A stretch of DNA of 5,072 bases from Rhodobiaceae bacterium (GTDB lineage: Bacteria > Pseudomonadota > Alphaproteobacteria > Parvibaculales > Parvibaculaceae). This document shows positions 1 through 5,072 of the stretch, in pieces. The DNA lies in assembly GCA_002401305.2 (NCBI GenBank), contig NVSO02000051.1:1-5072 (forward strand), given 5' to 3'. The stretch's first letter is position 1; the number at the start of each line of letters is the position of its first letter. Both the position numbers and the translations under genes were made by a program. The notes below the pieces were generated by a model that saw only the letters and a program-made list of their open reading frames with translations, was not told the origin of the DNA and searched no databases.

Positions 1-1035
1 GCGGGCGACATCGCCAACATGGGCTTTGCAACGGCCACAAATACGCCAGTTGTTTTGATCGGTGATATTGACCGGGGGGGCGTTATTGCGTCCCTTGTGG
101 GAACGCATGAAGTTTTGTCCGATACCGACCGGTCCTTGATCAAAGGATTTCTCATCAATAAATTTCGCGGCGATGTCAGTTTGTTCGATGACGGACTTAC
201 AGAGATTGAAACGCGAACCGGGTGGGCGGGCCTTGGTGTGCTCGGCTGGCTTCACGCCATGCGCGACCTTCCCGCAGAAGACGGTGTAGTGCTGGAACGG
301 GTGGCCAAAGGGACTGGCGCCGCTCTCACCATCGACATTCCGATGTTATCGCGCATTGCCAATTTTGATGAATTTGATCCCCTCGCGCGGGAAGGGTCCG
401 TTGATTTGCGCTTTGTACCTCCCGGCGAGGCCATTCGGGGCACAGCTGACCTTGTTATTTTGCCCGGCACGAAGGCGACGATTTCTGACTACCACTTCCT
501 CTGTGATCAAGGGTGGGATATTGACCTGCGCGCGCATCTACGGCGCGGCGGATCTGTTTTGGGCATCTGCGGCGGTTTTCAAATGCTTGGGAAAAGCATT
601 GCCGATCCAGCCGGTTTGGAGGGAACGGCAGGCTCTGTCTCTGGCTTGGGTTTGCTTGATATGGACACCCAGCTTTGCCCGGAGAAAAAAGTGCGCCGTG
701 TTCGAGGAACCCTCCACGGGACGCAGGTGCGGTTTGAAGGTTATGAGATCCATAATGGGGCAAGCCAAGGTTCTGCACTGGCACGCCCTTGGCTTATGAT
801 GGAGGGGAACCAACCCCATGGAGCTTGTTCGCCTGATGGCAAAGTGATGGGCGCTTATGTGGACGGGCTTTTTGAAAGTGGCGCGTTTCGTTCTGCTTTC
901 CTAGAGCGGTTCCAGATTTCCTCCACCGACCCGCGCGACCATATTGTGCGAGTGGAAAAGGCGCTGGATGACATTGCCATTGCGATGGAGAAAGACTTAA
1001 ACCTTGATGCCATGCTCAAAATATCTGGCATTTAG
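1..1035 (+). CDS. cobQ: Cobyric acid synthase CobQ, C-terminal part (5' end outside window)
   Basis: This enzyme carries out the ATP- and glutamine-dependent amidation of the b, d, e and g carboxylates of adenosylcobyrinic acid a,c-diamide, giving adenosylcobyric acid in the cytoplasm. The reading frame is open from base 1 (A-G-D-I-A-N before the first ATG at 19), so that ATG is internal. About 344 residues are present of a family length near 480-500, so the N-terminal P-loop is missing. Visible features are the rest of the synthetase domain (GDIDRGGV, IKGFLINKFRGD, LPAEDGV) and then the glutamine amidotransferase domain. That domain has nucleophile Cys190 in GICGGFQMLG (codon 568-570) and GYEIHNG around His251. 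Oddly, the late motif expected as Y-[LV]-H-G-[LI]-F reads YVDGLF, with Asp288 (codon 862-864). The stop is TAG. The gene converges on cobU with a 17-base gap. The family call is very secure; activity of the amidotransferase site is an open point. Confidence 0.97.
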   Translation, partial: AGDIANMGFATATNTPVVLIGDIDRGGVIASLVGTHEVLSDTDRSLIKGFLINKFRGDVSLFDDGLTEIETRTGWAGLGVLGWLHAMRDLPAEDGVVLERVAKGTGAALTIDIPMLSRIANFDEFDPLAREGSVDLRFVPPGEAIRGTADLVILPGTKATISDYHFLCDQGWDIDLRAHLRRGGSVLGICGGFQMLGKSIADPAGLEGTAGSVSGLGLLDMDTQLCPEKKVRRVRGTLHGTQVRFEGYEIHNGASQGSALARPWLMMEGNQPHGACSPDGKVMGAYVDGLFESGAFRSAFLERFQISSTDPRDHIVRVEKALDDIAIAMEKDLNLDAMLKISGI

Positions 1036-1052
1036 GTCACGCGGTCTCTGCT

Positions 1053-1601
1053 TCAGGGCTGTTTTAAGATCAATGGCAAACCAGCCACGACCATAATGGC
1101 GGCGTCGCAAACTTCTGCGAGGCGTTGGTGCATCCGACCTGCCTCATCCCTGAAAAGACGCGCCATAGCATTGTCGGGCACAATGCCCTGCCCCACTTCA
1201 TTTGAGATGAACACCACCTGCCCTTTGCACGTGCGCACAGCATCGATCAAATCATCCACGCTAGTCTCAATATTCTTTTCAGCACCCATCAGGTTTGAAA
1301 GCCAAAGCGTGAGGCAATCGACGAGAACTATTTGGTTTTCTGAAATTTTTGTACGAAGTATATCGGCTAGCGCTAAAGGCTCTTCGATCAACGTCCACGT
1401 GTCGCCTCGTCTGTTTTGATGATGGGCAATACGGTCGTGCATCTCGCCGTCCCATGCCTGCGCCGTGGCGATATATATATGGTGTCCGCTTGCCCTCTCC
1501 ACCAGCTGTTCGCCGTAGCGACTTTTGCCAGACCGAGCGCCGCCTAATATTAACGCGGCAAAGGGGCCTTGTGCGGGGAGTGAAAAAGGAGATTGCGTCA
1601 T
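1053..1601 (-). CDS. cobU: Bifunctional adenosylcobinamide kinase / adenosylcobinamide-phosphate guanylyltransferase
   Basis: Called CobP in aerobic-pathway nomenclature, this enzyme phosphorylates adenosylcobinamide and then transfers GMP from GTP to give adenosylcobinamide-GDP. The 182-residue product matches the usual length of about 180. The P-loop GGARSGKS lies at residues 20-27. RIAHH (57-61) holds His60, which aligns with the guanylylated His46 of Salmonella CobU. Further on are the family motifs VDCLTLWLSN and ISNEVGQGIVP. I chose the ATG at 1601 because its first bases overlap the cobS stop (ATGA) and GGGAGG sits 6 bases upstream; an in-frame ATG at 1670 would add 23 residues that look like translated cobS tail. 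It is the last gene of the minus-strand cob operon. No T-rich hairpin is visible after the TGA stop. Confidence 0.96.
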   Translation of the reverse strand: MTQSPFSLPAQGPFAALILGGARSGKSRYGEQLVERASGHHIYIATAQAWDGEMHDRIAHHQNRRGDTWTLIEEPLALADILRTKISENQIVLVDCLTLWLSNLMGAEKNIETSVDDLIDAVRTCKGQVVFISNEVGQGIVPDNAMARLFRDEAGRMHQRLAEVCDAAIMVVAGLPLILKQP

Positions 1602-2374
1602 ACGAGGCCTCCCACATTTGGCAACACTGAGAGGAGAATGACGCAGCTTGCCAAGCCAACGCTCTCGCATAGTTCAATGCCTGCTCCGAGGCAATCCCCG
1701 GTTTGACCCCCGAGGCGTATTTTCAGATAGGCCCACCAGCCTGCGATGGCCACGAACATGACGAAAAGCACGGGGGCAAAGCTCAGCCCGAAAGCTGCCA
1801 AGCTGAGTGTCCAAAACAAAATGGGTGCGGGGTTGGTGACCCATGCGAACCGCTCACCGGAGCCAATGACGCCCGGCGCTCCCGACTTGAGGACCGGCAA
1901 AAAGGCTGACCACACGAGAGGTCCCAAACGCGCGGCGGCAACCAACGGTATGAGAAGCCACACGGCGTTGGTTTTGCACAACAGCATTAAGAAAATGAGT
2001 TTGGCCATCAGTTGAATGAGAACACTGATTGTGCCGAACACTCCCATGTGCGGGTCTTTCATCACTTCATGAAAACGCTCAGGACTGGCGTGGCCCGCGC
2101 CCAATGCATCTGCCAAATCCCCTAAGCCATCAAGGTGCAATGCACCGGTTAGGGCCGCCCAGAGAAGGACGCCGAAGAATGCACCGGCCCATGGATCAAC
2201 CATTTGCCCCAAATAGGTGGCACCCGCGATCAGCGTGCCGAGCAATAGGCCAACGAGCGGAAAATAAGGAGCGGAATGGGCTAGGTCGTCATGCACAAAA
2301 TCTTTGATTTGCGGCGTTGGGACCCGCGTCAAAAACTGAACGGCCAGAGTAAAGTGTTTGAGGGGGGCTATCAC
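1598..2374 (-). CDS. cobS: Adenosylcobinamide-GDP ribazoletransferase (cobalamin synthase)
   Basis: CobS (CobV in aerobic nomenclature) condenses adenosylcobinamide-GDP with alpha-ribazole or its 5'-phosphate to form adenosylcobalamin or its phosphate, and is an integral inner-membrane protein. The 258-residue length is normal for the family. Near the N-terminus is the typical AVQFLTRVPTP (11-21). The signature HLDGLGDLADAL (80-91) carries Asp82, Asp86 and Asp89, and MKDPHMGVFG starts at 105. Several hydrophobic stretches (roughly 39-56, 63-79, 115-133, 137-150, 185-220, and the C-terminal end) fit a multi-pass protein. The start is GTG at 2374, overlapping the cobC stop as GTGA, with GAGGGA 5 bases upstream; no other start lies near the conserved N-terminus. 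The stop overlaps the cobU ATG. Confidence 0.96.
   Translation of the reverse strand: MIAPLKHFTLAVQFLTRVPTPQIKDFVHDDLAHSAPYFPLVGLLLGTLIAGATYLGQMVDPWAGAFFGVLLWAALTGALHLDGLGDLADALGAGHASPERFHEVMKDPHMGVFGTISVLIQLMAKLIFLMLLCKTNAVWLLIPLVAAARLGPLVWSAFLPVLKSGAPGVIGSGERFAWVTNPAPILFWTLSLAAFGLSFAPVLFVMFVAIAGWWAYLKIRLGGQTGDCLGAGIELCESVGLASCVILLSVLPNVGGLV
1608..1613 (-). promoter_or_regulatory. Shine-Dalgarno of cobU that decides its start
   Basis: On the minus strand GGGAGG lies 6 bases before the ATG at 1601. It is inside the 3' end of cobS. It supports the 182-residue CobU start over the in-frame ATG at 1670. Confidence 0.75.
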
Positions 2375-2976
2375 GGCTGTCCCTCAAGGGCGTGGAGTTG
2401 CGCCCGCACTTTGCCGTCGTCTTCCAAATAGATCGTGAGCTGCAACAGCACAGCCAGCGGCAAGGAAAAGCTCCAGCTTGCCTCGTAAGACACGCCCATG
2501 GTTTCGCACAGCATGGCGCGGATGGCCCCCGCATGGCTGACAATGAGGACTGATTGGCCTTCGCTATGCTCGAAGAGGTCCGACAAGCCCTCATGCACAC
2601 GCGTGCGTAAGCTGCCCCAGCTTTCGCCACCGGGAGGGGGATTGTCGATTGGGTTTGCCCAAAAGGCCCGTAATTGGGTTTCCGCAATTGCCATCACTTG
2701 CTCGGTGGTTTTGGCTTCCCATTCACCAAAGTCCAATTCACGAAACCTCGGCTCGATTTGGGGTTCAAAATGTTTTTCGGCAAATAGCCGACACCGTTTC
2801 AAGGGGGAGCTGATGACTTGGTCCCATGAGCGGCCCTCGACACGGCGTTGCATCATGTCCCAGCCCGCGTCCGTCAGTTCAGGGTCAGAACTGCCACAGA
2901 ATGTGCCCGCCAGAGGGTTTTCACCGTGGCGTAGTAAAGTGAGCGAAATTTTACGCGTGGGAGGGGTATATGTCAT
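2371..2976 (-). CDS. cobC: Histidine phosphatase, probable alpha-ribazole-5'-phosphate phosphatase
   Basis: This is a cytosolic phosphatase of the histidine (phosphoglycerate-mutase-like) superfamily, 201 residues long, the usual size for CobC. The phosphate-accepting His17 is in LLRHGE (14-19). A second phosphate-binding Arg61 is in SSPLKRC, the likely acid Glu80 is in FRELDFGEWE, and the second catalytic His148 is in IVSHAGAIRAML. The superfamily is broad, so the motifs alone do not fix the substrate. Its place between cobT, which makes alpha-ribazole phosphate, and cobS, which uses alpha-ribazole, makes the CobC role the best inference. The start ATG at 2976 overlaps the cobT stop (ATGA), with AAGGAG 7 bases upstream at 2984-2989. 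The stop overlaps the GTG of cobS. The same fold could serve other small phosphoesters. Confidence 0.88.
   Translation of the reverse strand: MTYTPPTRKISLTLLRHGENPLAGTFCGSSDPELTDAGWDMMQRRVEGRSWDQVISSPLKRCRLFAEKHFEPQIEPRFRELDFGEWEAKTTEQVMAIAETQLRAFWANPIDNPPPGGESWGSLRTRVHEGLSDLFEHSEGQSVLIVSHAGAIRAMLCETMGVSYEASWSFSLPLAVLLQLTIYLEDDGKVRAQLHALEGQP
2380..2385 (-). promoter_or_regulatory. Shine-Dalgarno of cobS supporting a GTG start
   Basis: GAGGGA on the minus strand sits 5 bases before the GTG at 2374, within the last codons of the cobC-like gene. It supports the non-ATG start, which also forms a GTGA overlap with the upstream stop. Confidence 0.7.
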
Positions 2977-4061
2977 TGCTCGGCTCCTTGGGGGCTCTTC
3001 GTTTTATCGCTCACACCCGCATCTTCGAACGTCGCCATTTGATTGTGCAGTGAGCACGCAAGCCGTATGAGAGGCAGAGCCACCGCAGCACCACTACCCT
3101 CTCCTAACCGCAAGCCGATGTTGAGAAGGGGCTGGGCCTCCAACTCCTTGAGAATATGGCCGTGGCCTTGTTCAGCAGATTGATGGGTAAAAATCATCCA
3201 AGCGCGGCAACTCGGGTTTAGGCGCACAGCGGCCAAGGCTGCGGCGGTGCAGATGAACCCATCCACCAAAACGGGCACTTGGTTTTGTGCCGCTGTAATA
3301 TAAGCCCCGGCAAGCGCTGCAAGGTCGTGCCCGCCGACTTTTTGCAAAACATTGAGGGGGGCGGGAACAGGCTTCTCACCGCTCGCATCCAAACCGTGGA
3401 AGGTGAGACTGTCTTCTAACACTTGGCGTTTGTGGCTCAGTGCTGTCTCATCAATGCCCGTCCCAGCACCTGTTATCTCTGCGGCAGATGTTTGGGTCAG
3501 CGCTGCGGTGATGGCGGTTGCGGCACTGGTGTTGCCTATGCCCATTTCACCCAGAATGAGGAGATCAGCCTTTTTGGTCAGTGCGCGCTCCACCGCCCTT
3601 TTCCCCGCCGCTAATGCATGGGCGAGCTCAGCTGCGCTCAACGCCTCTTGGCGTCTGAAATTACCACTTCCCAGAGCCACCTTATCGGTGATGACACGCT
3701 CAAGCGGTTCTTCCATCAGGGAGCCCACATCAATGATGGAGAGTTGGGCGTTATTTTCACGCGCCAAAACAGAAATGGCGGCACCCCCGGCGACAAAATT
3801 GGCCATCATTTGGCCCGTGACTTCTTGGGGAAAGAGCGACACACCCTCAGCGACGATGCCGTGGTCTGCGGCAACAATGAGGATATGAGGGTTGTTGATC
3901 TGGGGGGCCTGCGCCTTCTGACAGGCAGCAAGCTGAATGGCGACCTCTTCCAATTGGCCTAACGAGCCTGCGGGCTTGGTCAAGCTGGCTTGGCGATCAC
4001 GGGCGGACTGGGCGGCACATTGATCCGGCAGGGGTGCTGCCATCTTGAACCAATCTGCCAT
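2973..4061 (-). CDS. cobT: Nicotinate-nucleotide--dimethylbenzimidazole phosphoribosyltransferase
   Basis: CobT (CobU in aerobic nomenclature) transfers phosphoribose from nicotinate mononucleotide to 5,6-dimethylbenzimidazole, giving alpha-ribazole 5'-phosphate, the precursor of the lower ligand of B12. With the start chosen here the protein has 362 residues, close to the roughly 356 of the enterobacterial enzymes. Conserved pieces are KPAGSLG (29-35), AADHGIVAEGV (from residue 64), GSGN, LGEMGIGNTSAATAI, KVGGHDLAALAG, VDGFICTAAALAA and RLGEGSGAAVALPL. In the last of these, Glu321 matches the catalytic Glu317 of Salmonella CobT. The ATG at 4061 is preceded by AGGAG at a 7-base spacing. The in-frame ATG at 4088 would add nine residues and lacks a recognisable Shine-Dalgarno. 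It is the first gene of the operon, 100 bases after tRNA-His on the same strand. Confidence 0.97.
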   Translation of the reverse strand: MADWFKMAAPLPDQCAAQSARDRQASLTKPAGSLGQLEEVAIQLAACQKAQAPQINNPHILIVAADHGIVAEGVSLFPQEVTGQMMANFVAGGAAISVLARENNAQLSIIDVGSLMEEPLERVITDKVALGSGNFRRQEALSAAELAHALAAGKRAVERALTKKADLLILGEMGIGNTSAATAITAALTQTSAAEITGAGTGIDETALSHKRQVLEDSLTFHGLDASGEKPVPAPLNVLQKVGGHDLAALAGAYITAAQNQVPVLVDGFICTAAALAAVRLNPSCRAWMIFTHQSAEQGHGHILKELEAQPLLNIGLRLGEGSGAAVALPLIRLACSLHNQMATFEDAGVSDKTKSPQGAEQ

Positions 4062-4068
4062 ACCTATG

Positions 4069-4073
4069 CTCCT
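4069..4073 (-). promoter_or_regulatory. Shine-Dalgarno of cobT that decides its start
   Basis: AGGAG on the minus strand lies 7 bases before the ATG at 4061. The alternative ATG at 4088 has no purine-rich AGGAG-like sequence in front of it, so the shorter CobT is preferred. Confidence 0.7.
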
Positions 4074-4161
4074 GCTCTGCGTCTTCATTTAAACTGGGGA
4101 GACACTACACTAATCGGGCCTGTCGCGGCTTACGATATTGAGCAATTTCTGAGGGGGATAA

Positions 4162-4238
4162 TGGTACCGTCTCCCTGGATCGAACAGGGGACCTCTAGAT
4201 CCACAATCTAGCGCTCTAACCAACTGAGCTAAGACGGC
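4162..4238 (-). tRNA. tRNA-His (anticodon GTG)
   Basis: The 77-base gene folds into a full cloverleaf and encodes its own CCA end (4162-4164). The acceptor stem pairs GCCGTCT with AGACGGT, with a G·U as first pair. The D arm is GCTC/GAGC, and the T arm has CCCTG/CAGGG around TTCGATC. The anticodon stem CTAGA/TCTAG closes the seven-base loop TTGTGGA, giving anticodon GTG at 4202-4204. The discriminator base is A73 and the base encoded at position -1 is T, not G. From what I know of the family, this lack of G-1:C73 marks alphaproteobacterial tRNA-His. It lies upstream of cobT on the same strand. Confidence 0.96.
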
Positions 4239-4300
4239 ATATTCAAAACAAGGCTTAACAAATCAAAGCGCGGGGCTCGTTACCTTGTTGAATGCGCCGC

Positions 4301-4329
4301 AATCTACTGACCCCAGCGCCGCTTGGCAA
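4301..4329 (-). promoter_or_regulatory. Candidate sigma-70 promoter for tRNA-His (and possibly the cob operon)
   Basis: On the minus strand a -35-like TTGCCA (4324-4329, five of six to TTGACA) is separated by exactly 17 bases from a -10-like TAGATT (4301-4306, four of six to TATAAT). Transcription would begin near 4294, leaving a leader of about 55 bases before the mature tRNA. It lies downstream of the terminator that closes the preceding gene, where a new promoter is needed. I found no better match between 4239 and 4365. This is a match by eye only. Confidence 0.45.
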
Positions 4330-4363
4330 GCCCTTGATTTGCTTTGTGACAAAGCTTCTGGGG
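4311..4363. repeat. Small branched palindromic segment
   Basis: An outer inverted repeat, CCCCAG (4311-4316) with CTGGGG (4358-4363), encloses two perfect short hairpins. These are GCTT/AAGC with a 3-base loop (4321-4331) and GCTTTG/CAAAGC with a 3-base loop (4341-4355). The segment lies between the terminator of the beta-barrel gene and the -10 of the predicted tRNA promoter, and it covers the -35. It could be a protein-binding site, a repetitive extragenic element or chance; the sequence alone does not decide. Confidence 0.35.
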
Positions 4364-4365
4364 AC

Positions 4366-4405
4366 AAAAAAGGGGCGTAACGGACCAAATGTCCCTCACG
4401 CCCCT
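4366..4405 (-). terminator. Rho-independent terminator of the autotransporter gene
   Basis: On the minus strand an 8-base perfect stem, AGGGGCGT (4398-4405) with ACGCCCCT (4371-4378), is followed by six T residues (4366-4371, the first shared with the stem end). An inner GGAC/GTCC pairing (4382-4385 with 4391-4394) shortens the loop. It begins 19 bases after the TAA stop of the beta-barrel gene. Confidence 0.9.
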
Positions 4406-4424
4406 CAAATATGATGTTTAAGCC

Positions 4425-5072
4425 TTAAAGGGCCACGCCCAAAGTGGCCATCAAAGCGTGATTGGTCAGTGTGTCGCCAGTCTGTACCTCATAAGAGAAG
4501 TCCAATTGGCCGATCTCGAAGACCATCGTCACACCCGCACCAGCGTAAATTGTGTCTGGGTCAGTCTCGTCGCCCGTCACGGTGAACTTGTTACCGCCTG
4601 AAACGAATGCAGCCGTAACTTCTGGCGCATCGCCGATAAAGTCATGGGACCATGCGGCATGCAGGCTTGGGATAAAGATAATATCGCCAGACCCAAATGC
4701 GTGCTCAATTCTCATACCTACATTCGTGCGCAAAGAACTAAAGGACCGGCTGTCATAAGCAAGGTTCATGCTCTGACCCTCTTCTTCTTCGTAAGAATTT
4801 TGTCCCAGATAGGTATATGACGCGCCAATTGTAGGGGTGATCGCTGTGCGGCCCAGTTTGGCGACGTAGCCGACTTGAGCTTGGATGCCCGCTTGATACC
4901 CAAGCCATGACGCAGTCGGCAGGCGCTCTTCATCACCAGCGGTGACGCGACGCGTTTGATTATACTCGTTCAGACCAACCGTTGCGACAGTATCCCAGAA
5001 CAATACGCCCATATTATCAGAGTAATAGGCACTCAGAAGATAGCTGGAGGCTTTGTTGGCATCATCAACCGC
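4425..5072 (-). CDS. Autotransporter-type outer-membrane beta-barrel protein, C-terminal part (5' end outside window)
   Basis: The frame is open to the right edge of the window, so the 215 residues seen are the C-terminal end of a larger protein; the ATG at 5012 is internal. The pattern is that of an autotransporter beta-domain: alternating polar/hydrophobic strands rich in Gly, Tyr and Ser, with turns of Asp/Asn/Gly. The order of motifs also fits: a Trp/Tyr/Gly-rich strand (about 60-75), ITPTIGASYTYL, an acidic YEEEEG turn, an F-S-S-L-R segment, IPSLHAAWSHDF, a FTVTGDETDPDT turn, and final strands GQLDFSYEV and HALMATLGVAL. In the family this domain forms a 12-strand pore in the outer membrane and carries a passenger domain, which here would lie outside the window. 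The last residue is Leu instead of the usual aromatic. The passenger, and so the function, cannot be judged. A terminator follows directly. Confidence 0.88.
   Translation of the reverse strand, partial: AVDDANKASSYLLSAYYSDNMGVLFWDTVATVGLNEYNQTRRVTAGDEERLPTASWLGYQAGIQAQVGYVAKLGRTAITPTIGASYTYLGQNSYEEEEGQSMNLAYDSRSFSSLRTNVGMRIEHAFGSGDIIFIPSLHAAWSHDFIGDAPEVTAAFVSGGNKFTVTGDETDPDTIYAGAGVTMVFEIGQLDFSYEVQTGDTLTNHALMATLGVAL

Noticed and set aside
19..21. ATG at 19 as the cobQ start
   Set aside because: The frame is open upstream and the preceding codons encode AGDIAN, which belongs to the conserved CobQ sequence; the true start is outside the window.
1057..1086. Hairpin GGCTG-TTT / AAA-C-CAGCC just after cobQ as a terminator
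   Set aside because: The stem has a bulge and a 13-base loop and is not followed by a T-run on either strand; it also lies in cobU coding sequence.
1602..1670. A longer CobU starting at the ATG at 1670 (205 residues)
   Set aside because: The extra 23 residues overlap cobS coding sequence, look unlike the CobU N-terminus, and the ATG at 1601 has a good Shine-Dalgarno and the ATGA overlap.
2498..3070. A 190-codon plus-strand open frame opposite cobC and the end of cobT
   Set aside because: It is antisense to a gene with intact catalytic motifs, spans two real genes and shows no protein family features.
3352..3888. A 178-codon open frame on the plus strand opposite cobT
   Set aside because: It lies wholly inside a well-conserved CobT, its product has no recognisable motif and is low-complexity, as expected from the antisense frame of a GC-rich gene.
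4259..4341. 8-base inverted repeat CAAATCAA (4259-4266) and TTGATTTG (4334-4341)
   Set aside because: The arms are about 67 bases apart, AT-rich and not extended by flanking pairing; most likely chance.
4239..4365. Cobalamin riboswitch upstream of the tRNA/cob unit
   Set aside because: No B12-box-like sequence was found on the minus strand, and a tRNA gene lies between this region and cobT.
1..5072. CRISPR array, insertion sequence or phage attachment site, including at the tRNA-His 3' end
   Set aside because: No regularly spaced repeats, transposase or integrase-like frames, or a second copy of the tRNA 3' end occur in the window.

Overview
The window is a 5.1 kb piece of a bacterial chromosome, most likely from an alphaproteobacterium. 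The best evidence is the tRNA-His gene: it has a G1·U72 pair, A73 and no encoded G-1, which is the alphaproteobacterial form. The vitamin B12 gene set fits an aerobic-type cobalamin maker, and base composition is moderately GC-rich by eye. I cannot name a genus.

Layout. Positions 1-1035 (+) hold the C-terminal part of cobQ (cobyric acid synthase), cut by the left edge. It converges, with a 17-base gap, on a tight minus-strand operon running from 4061 down to 1053: cobT, then a cobC-type phosphatase, cobS and cobU/cobP. Each junction in this operon is a 4-base stop/start overlap (ATGA, GTGA, ATGA), and each downstream gene has its own Shine-Dalgarno sequence. Upstream of cobT on the same strand is tRNA-His(GTG) at 4162-4238, with a plausible sigma-70 promoter about 60 bases before it. 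At the right edge, also on the minus strand, is the C-terminal 215 residues of an autotransporter-type outer-membrane beta-barrel. It is followed by a clear rho-independent terminator that separates it from the tRNA/cob unit.

How the genes work together. CobQ amidates the corrin ring to adenosylcobyric acid. After attachment of aminopropanol (by a gene outside the window), CobU/CobP phosphorylates adenosylcobinamide and converts it to adenosylcobinamide-GDP. CobT makes alpha-ribazole 5'-phosphate from dimethylbenzimidazole and nicotinate mononucleotide, and the CobC-like phosphatase dephosphorylates it. CobS, in the inner membrane, joins the two halves. The operon is therefore a complete nucleotide-loop assembly module.

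I found no new biological system. The points most worth a second look are an Asp where I expect the amidotransferase His in CobQ, the tRNA-His placed directly upstream of the cob operon with no visible terminator or riboswitch between them, and a small branched palindrome overlapping the tRNA promoter region.
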